Part shown: piece by piece, positions 24,488 to 35,004 of the stretch | Layout: each line of letters opens with the position of its first letter | Numbering within the stretch: position 1 is the first letter of the stretch | Source of the DNA: Kosakonia arachidis | Lineage (GTDB): Bacteria; Pseudomonadota; Gammaproteobacteria; Enterobacterales; Enterobacteriaceae | Assembly (NCBI RefSeq): GCF_900116535.1 | Contig: NZ_FPAU01000001.1 | Location: 917,218 to 981,217, forward strand | Reading direction: 5' to 3' | DNA: 64,000 bases | Notes under the pieces: model-generated | What the model was told of the DNA's origin: nothing | The model's input: the letters and a program-made list of their open reading frames with translations, nothing else | The model's database searches: none | Program-made: the position numbers and the translations under genes

Positions 24488-24901
24488 TTAAATCGAGATT
24501 TTTTTGCCGCCGCGGTTAGCGGAAGCGGTTTGACCGTTGGCGCCGTACAACGTTGGTTCCTGATGAGGCTTCAGTACATCCAACGCCTGCTGATTACGCT
24601 CAATTTGCCCTTCCAGCAGCCATCCATTGTGCTGGTTAAGGTTGCGCAAATGCTGTGTTTTCTGCGTAATAATTTGCCAGCGATCGGCAATATCGTCGTC
24701 AGCGCTGTGCTGCGTCGAACGACGCTGTTGCTCCAGGTAATCCAGCGTTGCGAGCAAGGAACTTTTTTCTTCCGTAATACGCTGTAACGTACTGCCATTC
24801 ACATGGCCCACGGAAAGTTGCTTTTGCTCAGCATCCATCACGTCTTTCAGAGCGCTCAGGATAACTGTCATCTGATCAAGAATGTCTGACAGTCGATTCA
24901 T
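24488..24901 (-). CDS. flgN: Flagellar export chaperone FlgN
   Basis: A 137-residue helical cytoplasmic chaperone for the hook-filament junction proteins FlgK and FlgL. It delivers them to the flagellar type III export gate and influences FlgM translation. The conserved C-terminal stretch (NQHNGWLLEGQIERNQQALDVL) that binds its clients and the export gate is intact. It follows flgM by 4 bp. Confidence 0.96.
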   Translation of the reverse strand: MNRLSDILDQMTVILSALKDVMDAEQKQLSVGHVNGSTLQRITEEKSSLLATLDYLEQQRRSTQHSADDDIADRWQIITQKTQHLRNLNQHNGWLLEGQIERNQQALDVLKPHQEPTLYGANGQTASANRGGKKISI

Positions 24902-24905
24902 TCTG

Positions 24906-25199
24906 TTATTTACTCTGTAAGTAACTCTGCGCTTCGTTAATCAGGGCATCGGCAATCTTGCCGGTATCCATTTTCAGTTCACCATTACGAATCGCGGTTT
25001 TCAATTGTTCAACGCGTTCCGTATTGATGTCATTCGCGCTCGCCTGCATCAGCTTCGCCTGAGCGCCACTGATAGTGACGCTGGTGCTGTTCGCCGTCGC
25101 AGCTTTTTCCAGACGCGCTTTCTGCGACTGGGCGTCGTTGGTTTCACGCTGTTGAACAGTGTTAACCGGCTTCAGAGGCGATGTACGATCAATGCTCAT
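24906..25199 (-). CDS. flgM: Anti-sigma-28 factor FlgM
   Basis: A 97-residue, largely disordered protein that holds FliA (sigma-28) inactive until the hook-basal body is complete, when FlgM is exported. The C-terminal FliA-binding half ([20 protein letters not shown]) is conserved. It is expressed with flgN from a sigma-28 promoter 61 bp upstream and can also be read from the flgA promoter. Confidence 0.97.
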   Translation of the reverse strand: MSIDRTSPLKPVNTVQQRETNDAQSQKARLEKAATANSTSVTISGAQAKLMQASANDINTERVEQLKTAIRNGELKMDTGKIADALINEAQSYLQSK

Positions 25200-25260
25200 A
25201 GTGTTGTCCTCATCGAGGTGTCCTGGCGTTTCGGGCCTGATATCTTTAGTCGTTGCTTAA

Positions 25261-25287
25261 TTATCGGCAGGCAACATAAATTCTTTA
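25261..25287 (-). promoter_or_regulatory. Sigma-28 (FliA) promoter of flgMN
   Basis: On the minus strand TAAAGAAT, an 11-bp spacer and GCCGATAA match the FliA consensus TAAAGTTT-N11-GCCGATAA, missing only in two bases of the -35 element. It lies between flgA and flgM, as in E. coli and Salmonella. Confidence 0.9.
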
Positions 25288-25293
25288 AAAAGA

Positions 25294-25953
25294 TTATAGG
25301 TTAATCAGAATATTCCCATCAGTGCTCACCGTACCGCTGACAATCTGGCCTGAAGACATACGCACGCGGGCATTTTGCGCCACGGCGGCATTATCCAGCG
25401 CTTGCCCTTCGCCGTTCACACTAAAGCCCTCTCCCGATGCCACAACCTGTACCCGCTGTCCCGCTTTTACCCGCCATGCCTGACGCAGCATTGAGAGCTG
25501 AATCGGCTGCCCGGGTAGGAGATCGCGCAGGCTGATCGCATCCTGCGCCTGATTAATATCCAGCATTGTGCGCGGCGGCAATTGATCGAGACGACCGCGT
25601 TTTAATGTCACGCTGCCGGGTTGCAGCGTGCTGCCACGCGCAACAGCTTGCGCCGCCACCACATAATTGCCTGTCGCCTGCACGTTGACCTGCAAAAAGC
25701 GCTTAGCCCCCGCGCAGTTCGCGACAACGTTTACGTTTCCCCATAGCTTTGCGCCACCGACTACGCTCAGTGCGGGCTGATCGCAGGCGGGCAACATGTT
25801 CTGCGGAGTCCGTATATTTACCACTACCTCGTCACTAAAGCCAGCAAGGCGCTGAGCAAAAAATGACGTGAGCTGAGCTTGCAAATCGCTCGCTTGTGTC
25901 AGCGGACTCAAAAACAGTAAGGTCGCGGCTAAACCGCTTTTCAACGTATTCAT
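25294..25953 (-). CDS. flgA: Flagellar P-ring assembly chaperone FlgA
   Basis: A 219-residue periplasmic protein that helps FlgI form the P ring around the flagellar rod. It has a cleavable signal peptide (about 1-20) and a C-terminal SAF domain (about 95-219; VKAGQRVQVVASGEGFSV). I chose the ATG at 25953 because AGGAG lies six bases upstream, giving the K-12 length. Divergent from flgB, with a shared 157-bp control region. Confidence 0.95.
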   Translation of the reverse strand: MNTLKSGLAATLLFLSPLTQASDLQAQLTSFFAQRLAGFSDEVVVNIRTPQNMLPACDQPALSVVGGAKLWGNVNVVANCAGAKRFLQVNVQATGNYVVAAQAVARGSTLQPGSVTLKRGRLDQLPPRTMLDINQAQDAISLRDLLPGQPIQLSMLRQAWRVKAGQRVQVVASGEGFSVNGEGQALDNAAVAQNARVRMSSGQIVSGTVSTDGNILINL

Positions 25954-26110
25954 CGCAGGCTCCTGCCTGTTGATGGGATGCAGAGATTTTAACTGCATGG
26001 CAAATGTATCAACGCAATAAATAGCGACGCATTTTGCCCTTATTCCGGCGATAAGTTTGCCTGAGGAGATTTAAGCTGTTGGCTAAATAATTGTCATCAG
26101 TGGGGGAGCT

Positions 26111-26527
26111 ATGCTCGATAAACTTGATGCCGCGCTGCGTTTTCAACAAGAAGCGCTGAACCTGAGCGCCCAGCGCCAGGAGATTCTGGCGGCAAACATT
26201 GCCAACGCCGATACCCCTGGGTTTCAGGCGCGTGATATTGATTTCTCCAGCGAATTAAAAAAAGTCATGGAGCGCGGGCGTGCTGAAAACAGCGGTGTTG
26301 CGCTGACGCTGACATCTTCCCGCCATATTCCGGCGCAAAACATCTCCGCGCCGTCCGCCGATCTGCTGTACCGCATTCCTGATCAGCCTTCACTCGACGG
26401 TAACACCGTGGACATGGATCGCGAACGTACGCAATTCGCTGACAACAGCGTGAAATACCAGACCGGCTTGACCGTGCTGGGCGGGCAGATCAAAAGCATG
26501 ATGAGCGTTCTGCAACAGGGGAACTAA
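26111..26527 (+). CDS. flgB: Flagellar basal-body rod protein FlgB
   Basis: A 138-residue proximal rod subunit, exported by the flagellar type III system. The N-terminal bb-rod motif ([22 protein letters not shown]) and the C-terminal helix are present. It is the first gene of the flgBCDEFGHIJ operon, read from a class II promoter driven by FlhDC in E. coli. The next gene follows by 4 bp. Confidence 0.97.
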   Translation: MLDKLDAALRFQQEALNLSAQRQEILAANIANADTPGFQARDIDFSSELKKVMERGRAENSGVALTLTSSRHIPAQNISAPSADLLYRIPDQPSLDGNTVDMDRERTQFADNSVKYQTGLTVLGGQIKSMMSVLQQGN

Positions 26528-26531
26528 GTAA

Positions 26532-26936
26532 ATGGCATTACTGAATATCTTTGATGTCGCCGGTTCTGCGCTCACCGCGCAATCAAAACGTCTGAACGTT
26601 GCCGCCAGTAACCTGGCCAATGCCGATAGCGTAACCGGGCCAGACGGGCAACCCTACCGTGCTAAACAGGTTGTCTTCCAGGTTGACGCTGCCCCGGGTC
26701 AGGCGACCGGCGGCGTGAAAGTATCAGATGTGGTCGAAAGTCAGGCACCGGACAAACTGGTCTATGAACCAGGCAATCCGCTGGCTGACGCCAATGGCTA
26801 CGTCAAAATGCCGAACGTTGATGTGGTCGGTGAGATGGTGAATACCATGTCCGCTTCACGCAGCTATCAGGCAAACGTCGAAGTGCTTAACACCGTTAAG
26901 AGCATGATGCTCAAAACGCTCACCCTTGGCCAGTAA
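26532..26936 (+). CDS. flgC: Flagellar basal-body rod protein FlgC
   Basis: A 134-residue proximal rod subunit. It has the bb-rod N-terminal motif ([12 protein letters not shown]) and the typical C-terminal V-N-T[13 protein letters not shown] helix. Length equals E. coli FlgC. Exported by the flagellar type III system after FlgB. Confidence 0.97.
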   Translation: MALLNIFDVAGSALTAQSKRLNVAASNLANADSVTGPDGQPYRAKQVVFQVDAAPGQATGGVKVSDVVESQAPDKLVYEPGNPLADANGYVKMPNVDVVGEMVNTMSASRSYQANVEVLNTVKSMMLKTLTLGQ

Positions 26937-26947
26937 AGGAGACACGC

Positions 26948-27634
26948 ATGTCTATTGCCGTGAACATTAATGACCCCACTGCTAACAGTAGTGTCTCATC
27001 AACCAACAATAGTGGTACGTCCGCCACAGGCACTAACAGCGCTTCTGACCTACAGAGTAGCTTTCTGACGCTGCTGGTCGCACAGCTGAAAAACCAGGAC
27101 CCGACCAACCCGCTGCAAAACAACGAGCTAACCTCGCAACTGGCACAAATTAGTACCCTCAGCGGGATTGAAAAACTAAACACCACGCTGGGTTCGATTT
27201 CCGGGCAGATTGATAACAGCCAGTCATTGCAGGCATCTAGCCTGATTGGTCACGGCGTTATGATCCCTGGGCAGACGGTGCTGGTAGGCAGCGGAACCTC
27301 CACGCCGTTTGGTGTTGAGCTGACGCAGGCCGCCGACAAAGTCACCGCTACCGTCACGAGCAAAGACGGCACTGTGGTGCGCACGATTGACATCGGTTCG
27401 CTGTCGGCTGGCGTTCATACCTTTAGCTGGGATGGCAAGCTGAGCGATGGGACGGCAGCGCCGGATGGCTCTTATAAAGTTTCCATCTCCGCGAGCACCG
27501 GCTCAACGCAATTGGTTGCGCAACCGCTGCAATTTGCCATGGTACAGGGCGTTACGCTCAACTCCAGCGGCAATGCTTTAGATTTGGGTACCTACGGTAC
27601 AACCACACTCGACGAAGTACGGCAGATTATCTAA
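26948..27634 (+). CDS. flgD: Flagellar hook cap / hook assembly protein FlgD
   Basis: A 228-residue scaffold that caps the growing hook and lets FlgE subunits polymerise. The N-terminal segment (DLQSSFLTLLVAQLKNQDPTNPLQ) is the conserved FlgD signature. The C-terminal half holds the Tudor-like and fibronectin type III domains (about 85-220). It is discarded when the hook-length switch occurs. Confidence 0.96.
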   Translation: MSIAVNINDPTANSSVSSTNNSGTSATGTNSASDLQSSFLTLLVAQLKNQDPTNPLQNNELTSQLAQISTLSGIEKLNTTLGSISGQIDNSQSLQASSLIGHGVMIPGQTVLVGSGTSTPFGVELTQAADKVTATVTSKDGTVVRTIDIGSLSAGVHTFSWDGKLSDGTAAPDGSYKVSISASTGSTQLVAQPLQFAMVQGVTLNSSGNALDLGTYGTTTLDEVRQII

Positions 27635-27660
27635 GCCTTAACACTTATCAGGAGTAAGTC

Positions 27661-28869
27661 ATGGCCTTTTCACAAGCGGTCAGCGGCCTGAATGCTGCGG
27701 CCACCAACCTCGATGTCATTGGTAACAACATCGCCAACTCCGCCACATATGGCTTTAAATCCGGGACTGCGTCTTTTGCCGATATGTTTGCCGGTTCTAA
27801 AGTCGGTCTGGGTGTTAAGGTGGCCGGGATTACCCAGGATTTTAACGACGGTACGACTACCAACACTGGTCGCGGTCTTGATGTCGCGCTGAGCGGCAAC
27901 GGTTTCTTCCGTCTGGTTGACAGCAACGGTTCTGTTTATTACAGCCGTAACGGCCAGCTCAAACTGGACGAGAACCGTAACCTGGTGAACATGCAAGGCA
28001 TGCAAGTCACCGGTTATCCGGCAACGGGGACACCGCCAACGATTCAGACCGGTGCGAACCCGCAGGGCATTACTATTCCAAACACCCTGATGGCGGCGAA
28101 AACCACCACCACGGCAACAATGCAGATCAACCTGAACTCCACGGATCCTGTTCCGTCAGTGACCACGTTTGATCCGACGAATGCGGATAGCTACAACAAA
28201 AAAGGCTCTGTTACCGTTTACGACAGCCAGGGTAACGCGCATGACATGAACGTCTTCTTCGTGAAAAGCTCCACGGCGAACACCTGGAGTGTTTACACAC
28301 AGGACAGTAGCGTAAGTGGCAACGCTGCGACGTTGGCTAGCACGATGGTGTTTGATGCGAATGGCACTCTGACCAGCGGCACTACGGCGAATATCACCAC
28401 CGGTACCGTTAACGGCGCAACCCCGGCGACATTCTCCCTGAGCTTTCTGAACTCCATGCAGCAAAACACCGGTGCCAACAACATCGTTGCGACCACCCAG
28501 AATGGTTACAAACCGGGTGACCTGGTGAGCTACCAGATTAACGATGACGGTACCGTTGTAGGTAACTACTCCAACGAACAGAATCAGCTGTTGGGTCAGA
28601 TTGTGCTGGCAAACTTCGCCAACAACGAAGGTTTGAAGTCCGAAGGCGACAACGTCTGGTCTGCTACGGCTTCTTCCGGTGTGGCGCTACTCGGTACAGC
28701 AAACACCGGTAACTTCGGTACTCTGACCAGCGGAGCGCTGGAAGCTTCTAACGTGGATCTGAGTAAAGAACTGGTGAATATGATCGTCGCGCAGCGTAAC
28801 TATCAGTCAAACGCGCAGACGATCAAAACCCAGGACCAGATCCTTAACACGCTGGTTAACCTGCGTTAA
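27661..28869 (+). CDS. flgE: Flagellar hook protein FlgE
   Basis: A 402-residue hook subunit. The N-terminal rod-type motif (LNAAATNLDVIGNNIANSATYGF) and the C-terminal motif (ELVNMIVAQRNYQSNAQTIKTQD) form the axial core. The middle, rich in Thr, Asn, Ser and Gly, is the exposed variable part. Length is the same as E. coli FlgE. Confidence 0.97.
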   Translation: MAFSQAVSGLNAAATNLDVIGNNIANSATYGFKSGTASFADMFAGSKVGLGVKVAGITQDFNDGTTTNTGRGLDVALSGNGFFRLVDSNGSVYYSRNGQLKLDENRNLVNMQGMQVTGYPATGTPPTIQTGANPQGITIPNTLMAAKTTTTATMQINLNSTDPVPSVTTFDPTNADSYNKKGSVTVYDSQGNAHDMNVFFVKSSTANTWSVYTQDSSVSGNAATLASTMVFDANGTLTSGTTANITTGTVNGATPATFSLSFLNSMQQNTGANNIVATTQNGYKPGDLVSYQINDDGTVVGNYSNEQNQLLGQIVLANFANNEGLKSEGDNVWSATASSGVALLGTANTGNFGTLTSGALEASNVDLSKELVNMIVAQRNYQSNAQTIKTQDQILNTLVNLR

Positions 28870-28889
28870 TCGTCTGACGGGATGGCTTA

Positions 28890-29645
28890 ATGGATCACGC
28901 AATATACACCGCCATGGGCGCGGCCAGCCAGACGCTGAATCAGCAGGCTGTCACGGCCAGCAACCTCGCGAATGCGTCCACGCCGGGTTTCCGTGCACAA
29001 CTTAATGCGCTGCGCGCGGTACCGGTAGAAGGGCTTTCGCTACCTACCCGTACGCTGGTGATCGAGTCGACACCTGGCGCCGATATGACACCAGGCCAAC
29101 TGGATTATACTTCGCGTCCGCTGGACGTGGCGTTACAGCAGGACGGTTGGCTGGCAGTACAGACGGCGAACGGTTCTGAAGGGTATACCCGTAACGGTAA
29201 CATCCAGGTGAGCTCGACCGGCCAGTTGACGATCCAGGGTCATCCGGTGATGGGTGATGCCGGGCCGTTGACTGTTCCTGAAGGCTCGCAAATAACGATT
29301 GCGGCTGATGGTACGATCTCCTCGCTAAACCCGGGTGATCCGGCTAATACCATTGCTCCGGTTGGCAAACTGAAATTGGTGAAAGCCAACCCGCAAGAAG
29401 TGCAGCGCGGCGATGACGGCATTTTCCGTCTGACCCAGGCCGCACAAGCGACGCGTGGCACGACGTTGCAGGACGATCCGAGCGTACGCGTCATGTCCGG
29501 GGTGCTGGAAGGCAGTAACGTTAAACCGGTGGCGGCCATGACCGACATGATCGCCAGCGCGCGTCGTTTCGAGATGCAGATGAAGGTGATCTCCAGCGTC
29601 GATGATAACGCGCAACGTGCCAACCAGTTGCTGTCAATGGGCTAA
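28890..29645 (+). CDS. flgF: Flagellar basal-body rod protein FlgF
   Basis: A 251-residue proximal rod subunit. It has the rod N-terminus (LNQQAVTASNLANASTPGFRAQL) and the C-terminal core motif (MTDMIASARRFEMQMKVISS). Length equals E. coli. Part of the flgB operon; flgG follows after 15 bp. Confidence 0.97.
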   Translation: MDHAIYTAMGAASQTLNQQAVTASNLANASTPGFRAQLNALRAVPVEGLSLPTRTLVIESTPGADMTPGQLDYTSRPLDVALQQDGWLAVQTANGSEGYTRNGNIQVSSTGQLTIQGHPVMGDAGPLTVPEGSQITIAADGTISSLNPGDPANTIAPVGKLKLVKANPQEVQRGDDGIFRLTQAAQATRGTTLQDDPSVRVMSGVLEGSNVKPVAAMTDMIASARRFEMQMKVISSVDDNAQRANQLLSMG

Positions 29646-29648
29646 TAA

Positions 29649-30443
<795 letters not shown>

Positions 30444-30449
30444 GGCGTT

Positions 30450-30477
30450 TTCCGGCGCGGTAAGCGCCGCGCCGGAA
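30450..30477. repeat. Perfect 11-bp inverted repeat between flgG and flgH
   Basis: Arms TTCCGGCGCGG / CCGCGCCGGAA enclose a six-base loop just after flgG. There is no T tract, so this strong hairpin is more likely to protect or pause the message inside the operon than to end it. Confidence 0.7.
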
Positions 30478-30500
30478 CCCTGATTTTGAAGATGAATGCA

Positions 30501-31199
30501 ATGCAAAAATACGCCGTGCGCAGCTACCCGATTATGGCTTTAGTCGCATTAACCCTGACAGGATGTGCCTGGGTTCCGTCTACACCGTTAGTGCAGGGGG
30601 CGACCACCGCCCAGCCCATTCCGGGGCCGGTACCGATGGTGAATGGTTCGATTTATCAGACTGCACAGCCAATTAACTATGGCTATCAGCCGCTGTTTGA
30701 AGACCGTCGCCCGCGTAACGTTGGTGACACGCTGACTATCGTGCTGCAAGAGAACGTGAGTGCCAGCAAAAGCTCGTCAGCGAATGCCAGCCGCGATGGC
30801 AAATCCAGCTTTGGCATGGATACCACGCCGCGTTATCTCGAAGGGCTGTTCGGCAACTCCCGAGCCGATCTGAGTTCTTCCGGTAGCAATACCTTTAACG
30901 GCAAAGGCGGCGCAAATGCCAGTAACACATTTAGCGGCACGCTGACCGTCACGGTCGATCAAGTGCTGATCAATGGCAATTTACATGTAGTGGGTGAAAA
31001 ACAGATCGCCATTAACCAGGGCACAGAGTTCATCCGCTTTTCAGGTGTCGTAAACCCGCGCACCATCAGCGGCAGCAACACAGTTCCGTCCACACAGGTG
31101 GCGGACGCGCGTATCGAGTATGTGGGCAATGGCTACATCAACGAAGCGCAGAATATGGGCTGGCTGCAACGCTTCTTCCTCAACTTATCGCCGATGTAA
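30501..31199 (+). CDS. flgH: Flagellar L-ring lipoprotein FlgH
   Basis: A 232-residue outer-membrane lipoprotein forming the L ring. It has a signal peptide with lipobox LTGC. The mature part has conserved [25 protein letters not shown] and a [17 protein letters not shown] core. I chose the ATG at 30501 for agreement with the family length; an ATG at 30492 and a TTG at 30486 are also in frame, and no start has a strong ribosome binding site. Confidence 0.95.
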   Translation: MQKYAVRSYPIMALVALTLTGCAWVPSTPLVQGATTAQPIPGPVPMVNGSIYQTAQPINYGYQPLFEDRRPRNVGDTLTIVLQENVSASKSSSANASRDGKSSFGMDTTPRYLEGLFGNSRADLSSSGSNTFNGKGGANASNTFSGTLTVTVDQVLINGNLHVVGEKQIAINQGTEFIRFSGVVNPRTISGSNTVPSTQVADARIEYVGNGYINEAQNMGWLQRFFLNLSPM

Positions 31200-31211
31200 C
31201 CGGGGTGAATT

Positions 31212-32306
31212 ATGTTTAGATATCTGGCAATGGCGTTGGTACTGGTGGCATCTATTGCCCATGCCGATCGCATCCGGGACCTCACCAGTGTACAGGGCGT
31301 ACGAGAAAACTCCTTGATCGGCTATGGCCTGGTCGTTGGCCTTGATGGCACCGGTGACCAGACCACGCAGACCCCCTTTACCACGCAGACACTGAATAAC
31401 ATGTTGTCGCAGATGGGGATTACGGTGCCGACCGGCACCAACATGCAGCTGAAAAACGTCGCGGCCGTTATGGTCACGGCGCAGTTCCCGGCATTCGCCC
31501 GCCAGGGGCAAACCATTGATGTGGTGGTCTCCTCAATGGGTAACGCTAAAAGTCTGCGCGGCGGCACGCTGCTGATGACCCCTCTGAAAGGGGTCGACAG
31601 CCAGGTGTATGCGCTGGCGCAGGGGAATATTCTGGTTGGCGGCGCTGGTGCGTCAGCAGGCGGCAGTAGTGTTCAGGTGAACCAGCTTAACGGTGGACGT
31701 ATTACCAACGGCGCGGTGATCGAGCGTGAGTTGCCGACGCAGTTCGGCGCAGGGAATACCATCAACCTGCAACTGAACCAGGAAGATTTCTCTATGGCGC
31801 AGCAGATTGCCGACACCATTAACCGCAGCCGTGGTTATGGCAGTGCAACGGCGCTTGACGCCCGTACCGTACAAATCCGCGTTTCCACTGGCGGCAGTTC
31901 GCAGGTCCGTCTGCTGGCCGATATTCAGAATCTTGAAATTGGCGCTACCCAGCAGGATGCGAAAGTGATCATCAACTCGCGCACCGGCTCGGTAGTGATG
32001 AACCGTGAAGTGTCGCTGGATAACTGTGCTGTCGCGCAGGGAAATCTCTCTGTCACGGTCAACCAGCAGGCGAATGTCAGCCAGCCGAATACACCGTTTG
32101 GCGGTGGTCAGACAGTCGTGACGCCACAGACGCAGATCGATTTGCGCCAGAGCGGTGGCTCGCTGCAAAGCGTTCGCGCCAGCGCCAATCTGAATAGCGT
32201 CGTGCGCGCACTTAACGCACTGGGTGCTTCGCCGATGGAACTGATGTCTATCCTGCAGGCCATGCAAAGTGCAGGTTGCCTGCGCGCGAAACTGGAGATC
32301 ATCTAA
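31212..32306 (+). CDS. flgI: Flagellar P-ring protein FlgI
   Basis: A 364-residue periplasmic protein that assembles the P ring with help from FlgA. A Sec signal peptide (about 1-19, ending SIAHA) is followed by [26 protein letters not shown], the family signature. The stop codon shares its last base with the flgJ start (TAATG), implying coupled translation. Confidence 0.97.
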   Translation: MFRYLAMALVLVASIAHADRIRDLTSVQGVRENSLIGYGLVVGLDGTGDQTTQTPFTTQTLNNMLSQMGITVPTGTNMQLKNVAAVMVTAQFPAFARQGQTIDVVVSSMGNAKSLRGGTLLMTPLKGVDSQVYALAQGNILVGGAGASAGGSSVQVNQLNGGRITNGAVIERELPTQFGAGNTINLQLNQEDFSMAQQIADTINRSRGYGSATALDARTVQIRVSTGGSSQVRLLADIQNLEIGATQQDAKVIINSRTGSVVMNREVSLDNCAVAQGNLSVTVNQQANVSQPNTPFGGGQTVVTPQTQIDLRQSGGSLQSVRASANLNSVVRALNALGASPMELMSILQAMQSAGCLRAKLEII

Positions 32307-33265
32307 TGCTGACAGACAGCCGGTTGTTGTCGAGCGCGGCCTGGGACGCGCAATCACTGAACGAACTGAAAACCGAGACCCGGCAGGATCCGCAGACCAA
32401 TTTGCGCCCCGTTGCCCGTCAGGTTGAGGGTATGTTCGTGCAGATGATGCTGAAAAGCATGCGTGAAACATTGCCGAAAGATGGCATTTTCAGCAGTGAC
32501 TCAACCCGGCTGTACACCAGCATGTATGACCAACAAATTGCCCAGCAGATGACGGCCGGTAAAGGCCTGGGACTGGCAGATATGATGGTCAAACAGATGG
32601 CTGCTCAGCAGGGAACTGCTGAGCCTGCAGAACAATCAGCACAGCAGGTACCGATGAAATTCCCGCTGGAAACGGTCACCACATATCAGAACCAGGCGCT
32701 GACGCAACTGGTACGTAAAGCGATGCCAAAAGCGCCGGAAAGTAGCGATGAACCGCTTTCCGGCGACAGCAAAGACTTCCTGGCGCAATTATCGCTTCCT
32801 GCCCGTCTGGCGAGTGAACAGAGTGGGGTTCCGCATCACCTCATCCTGGCGCAGGCGGCGCTGGAATCTGGCTGGGGTCAACGGCAGATCCCGCGTGAAA
32901 ACGGCGAGCCGAGCTTTAATATTTTTGGCGTTAAAGCCACGCCAGGCTGGAAAGGGCCGACCACGGAAGTTACTACCACCGAATATGAAAACGGTGAAGC
33001 GGTGAAAGTGAAAGCCAAATTCCGCGTTTACAGCTCATACCTTGAAGCGCTCTCCGACTATGTCGGTATGCTGACGCGTAATAAACGCTACGCGGCGGTC
33101 ACCACTGCCGCAACGCCAGAACAGGGTGCGCAGGCGCTGCAAAATGCCGGCTATGCCACCGATCCTAACTATGCTCGCAAACTGACATCCATGATTCAGC
33201 AGTTGAAATCGATGGGTGAAAAGGTCAGCAAAGCGTATAGCACTGACATCCAAAATCTGTTCTGA
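32306..33265 (+). CDS. flgJ: Rod cap and peptidoglycan hydrolase FlgJ
   Basis: A 319-residue two-domain protein. The N-terminal half (about 1-150) is the rod cap that helps FlgB/C/F/G assemble. The C-terminal half (about 155-315) is a glycoside hydrolase 73 glucosaminidase that opens a hole in the murein, with the catalytic Glu in QAALESGWGQRQIP. I chose the ATG at 32306 overlapping the flgI stop codon; the earlier ORF start is within flgI. Confidence 0.97.
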   Translation: MLTDSRLLSSAAWDAQSLNELKTETRQDPQTNLRPVARQVEGMFVQMMLKSMRETLPKDGIFSSDSTRLYTSMYDQQIAQQMTAGKGLGLADMMVKQMAAQQGTAEPAEQSAQQVPMKFPLETVTTYQNQALTQLVRKAMPKAPESSDEPLSGDSKDFLAQLSLPARLASEQSGVPHHLILAQAALESGWGQRQIPRENGEPSFNIFGVKATPGWKGPTTEVTTTEYENGEAVKVKAKFRVYSSYLEALSDYVGMLTRNKRYAAVTTAATPEQGAQALQNAGYATDPNYARKLTSMIQQLKSMGEKVSKAYSTDIQNLF

Positions 33266-33271
33266 AAAGTC

Positions 33272-33298
33272 TCAAGTTTCACCCTCGGTTGCCGATAA
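33272..33298 (+). promoter_or_regulatory. Sigma-28 (FliA) promoter of flgKL
   Basis: TCAAGTTT, an 11-bp spacer and GCCGATAA match the FliA consensus with one mismatch. It begins just after the flgJ stop codon and lies about 45 bp before flgK, so flgK and flgL can be raised as class III genes. Confidence 0.93.
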
Positions 33299-33340
33299 TC
33301 GTCAACAGGACTCATGACTGAATGTATATAAGGAACCTCC

Positions 33341-34990
33341 ATGTCCAGTTTGATTAATAGCGCCATGAGTGGGCTCAGCGCAGCCCAGGCCGCGCTTAAT
33401 ACTACCAGTAATAACATTTCCAGTTATAACGTGGCGGGCTACACTCGCCAGACGACGGTGCTTTCAGCGGCGAAAAGTACGCTGGGCGCAGGCGGCTATA
33501 TTGGTAATGGCGTGACCGTTACTGGCGTTCAGCGTGAGTATGATGCTTTTATCACCAACCAGTTGCGTGCGGCACAAAACCAGAGTAGTGGGCTGACGAC
33601 GCGTTATGAGCAGATGTCGAAAATCGACGATGTGTTCTCAAGCACCACCAATTCACTGGCGACCAGCATGCAGGATTTCTTCTCAAGCTTGCAAACGCTG
33701 GTCAGCAACTCTGAAGATCCGGCGGCACGTCAGGCGCTGTTGGGCAAAGCTGGCAGCATGGTTAACCAGTTCAAAGTGGCTGATCAGTATCTGCGCGATC
33801 AGGACAAACAGGTTAACCTGTCTATCTCATCAAGCGTTGATCAGATCAACAACTACACTCAGCAGATTGCCTCGCTGAACGACCAGATTTCCCGTCTTAC
33901 CGGTGTTGGTGCTGGTGCGTCGCCGAATGACTTACTCGATCAACGCGACCAACTGGTTAGCGAACTGAATAAAATCGTTGGTGTGGAAGTTAGCGTACAG
34001 GATGGTAATACCTACAACCTGACGATGGCGAACGGTTATACGCTGGTGCAGGGCAGTAGCTCTCGCCAACTGGCGGCAGTCGCTTCGAGCGCCGATCCAT
34101 CACGTACAACAGTGGCGTATGTTGATAACACCGCTGGCAATATCGAAATTCCGGAAAAACTGATCACCACTGGCTCGCTGGGTGGTCTGCTGGCTTTCCG
34201 TTCACAAGATCTGGATCAGACACGTAACACATTGGGCCAACTGGCGCTGTCATTTGCCGATTCATTTAACCAACAGCATACGCAGGGTTATGATGCGAAC
34301 GGCGCACAGGGTACTGATTTCTTTACTATTGGTTCCCCAACAACGCTGAACAACTCGAAAAATACCGGTGGTGCTACGTTGACGGCAGCCGTGAGCGACA
34401 GCTCTGCGGTACAGGCGACCGATTACAAAGTAGTTTACGATGGCACAAACTGGAATGTCACCCGCTTGTCCAACAATACCTCGATCACGGTGACACCAAA
34501 CCCGACTGACGGTACGCTGAACTTTGACGGTTTGAAAATTACCGTCGGTGGTACGAGCGGGCCGGGCACCAATGACAGTTTTACCGTTAAACCGGTAAGC
34601 AATGCGGTTGTCAATATGAGCGTGGCAGTGACTGACGAGTCGAAGATCGCTATGGCGCAAGCCGCCAATGACGGTGCGAGCGATAACCGTAACGGCCAGG
34701 CGATGCTGGATCTTCAAAAGGCGACGAAAGTCGGCGGCAACAAAACGTTCAACGATGCGTATGCGACGCTGGTCAGCGACATAGGTAACAAAACGTCTAC
34801 GCTGAAAACCAGCAGCACTACGCAGGGCAACGTTGTGACACAGCTCAGTAACCAGCAACAGTCTATCTCCGGGGTTAACCTCGATGAAGAGTACGGCAAC
34901 CTGCAACGTTATCAGCAATATTATCTGGCTAACGCCCAGGTTCTGCAGACCGCAAGCACGCTGTTTAATGCGCTGCTGGAAATTCGCTAA
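33341..34990 (+). CDS. flgK: Hook-filament junction protein FlgK (HAP1)
   Basis: A 549-residue protein that joins hook and filament. N-terminal core motif LSAAQAALNTTSNNISSYNVAGYTRQ and C-terminal motif DEEYGNLQRYQQYYLANAQVLQTA are conserved; the middle (about 330-460) is variable, as usual. Exported with FlgN as its chaperone. Confidence 0.97.
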   Translation: MSSLINSAMSGLSAAQAALNTTSNNISSYNVAGYTRQTTVLSAAKSTLGAGGYIGNGVTVTGVQREYDAFITNQLRAAQNQSSGLTTRYEQMSKIDDVFSSTTNSLATSMQDFFSSLQTLVSNSEDPAARQALLGKAGSMVNQFKVADQYLRDQDKQVNLSISSSVDQINNYTQQIASLNDQISRLTGVGAGASPNDLLDQRDQLVSELNKIVGVEVSVQDGNTYNLTMANGYTLVQGSSSRQLAAVASSADPSRTTVAYVDNTAGNIEIPEKLITTGSLGGLLAFRSQDLDQTRNTLGQLALSFADSFNQQHTQGYDANGAQGTDFFTIGSPTTLNNSKNTGGATLTAAVSDSSAVQATDYKVVYDGTNWNVTRLSNNTSITVTPNPTDGTLNFDGLKITVGGTSGPGTNDSFTVKPVSNAVVNMSVAVTDESKIAMAQAANDGASDNRNGQAMLDLQKATKVGGNKTFNDAYATLVSDIGNKTSTLKTSSTTQGNVVTQLSNQQQSISGVNLDEEYGNLQRYQQYYLANAQVLQTASTLFNALLEIR

Positions 34991-35004
34991 GTAAGGGGTG
35001 AATG

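Noticed and set aside
31653-32471. 272-codon open frame antisense to flgI/flgJ
   Set aside because: Shadow of conserved flagellar genes, with no domain and low-complexity Arg/His content.
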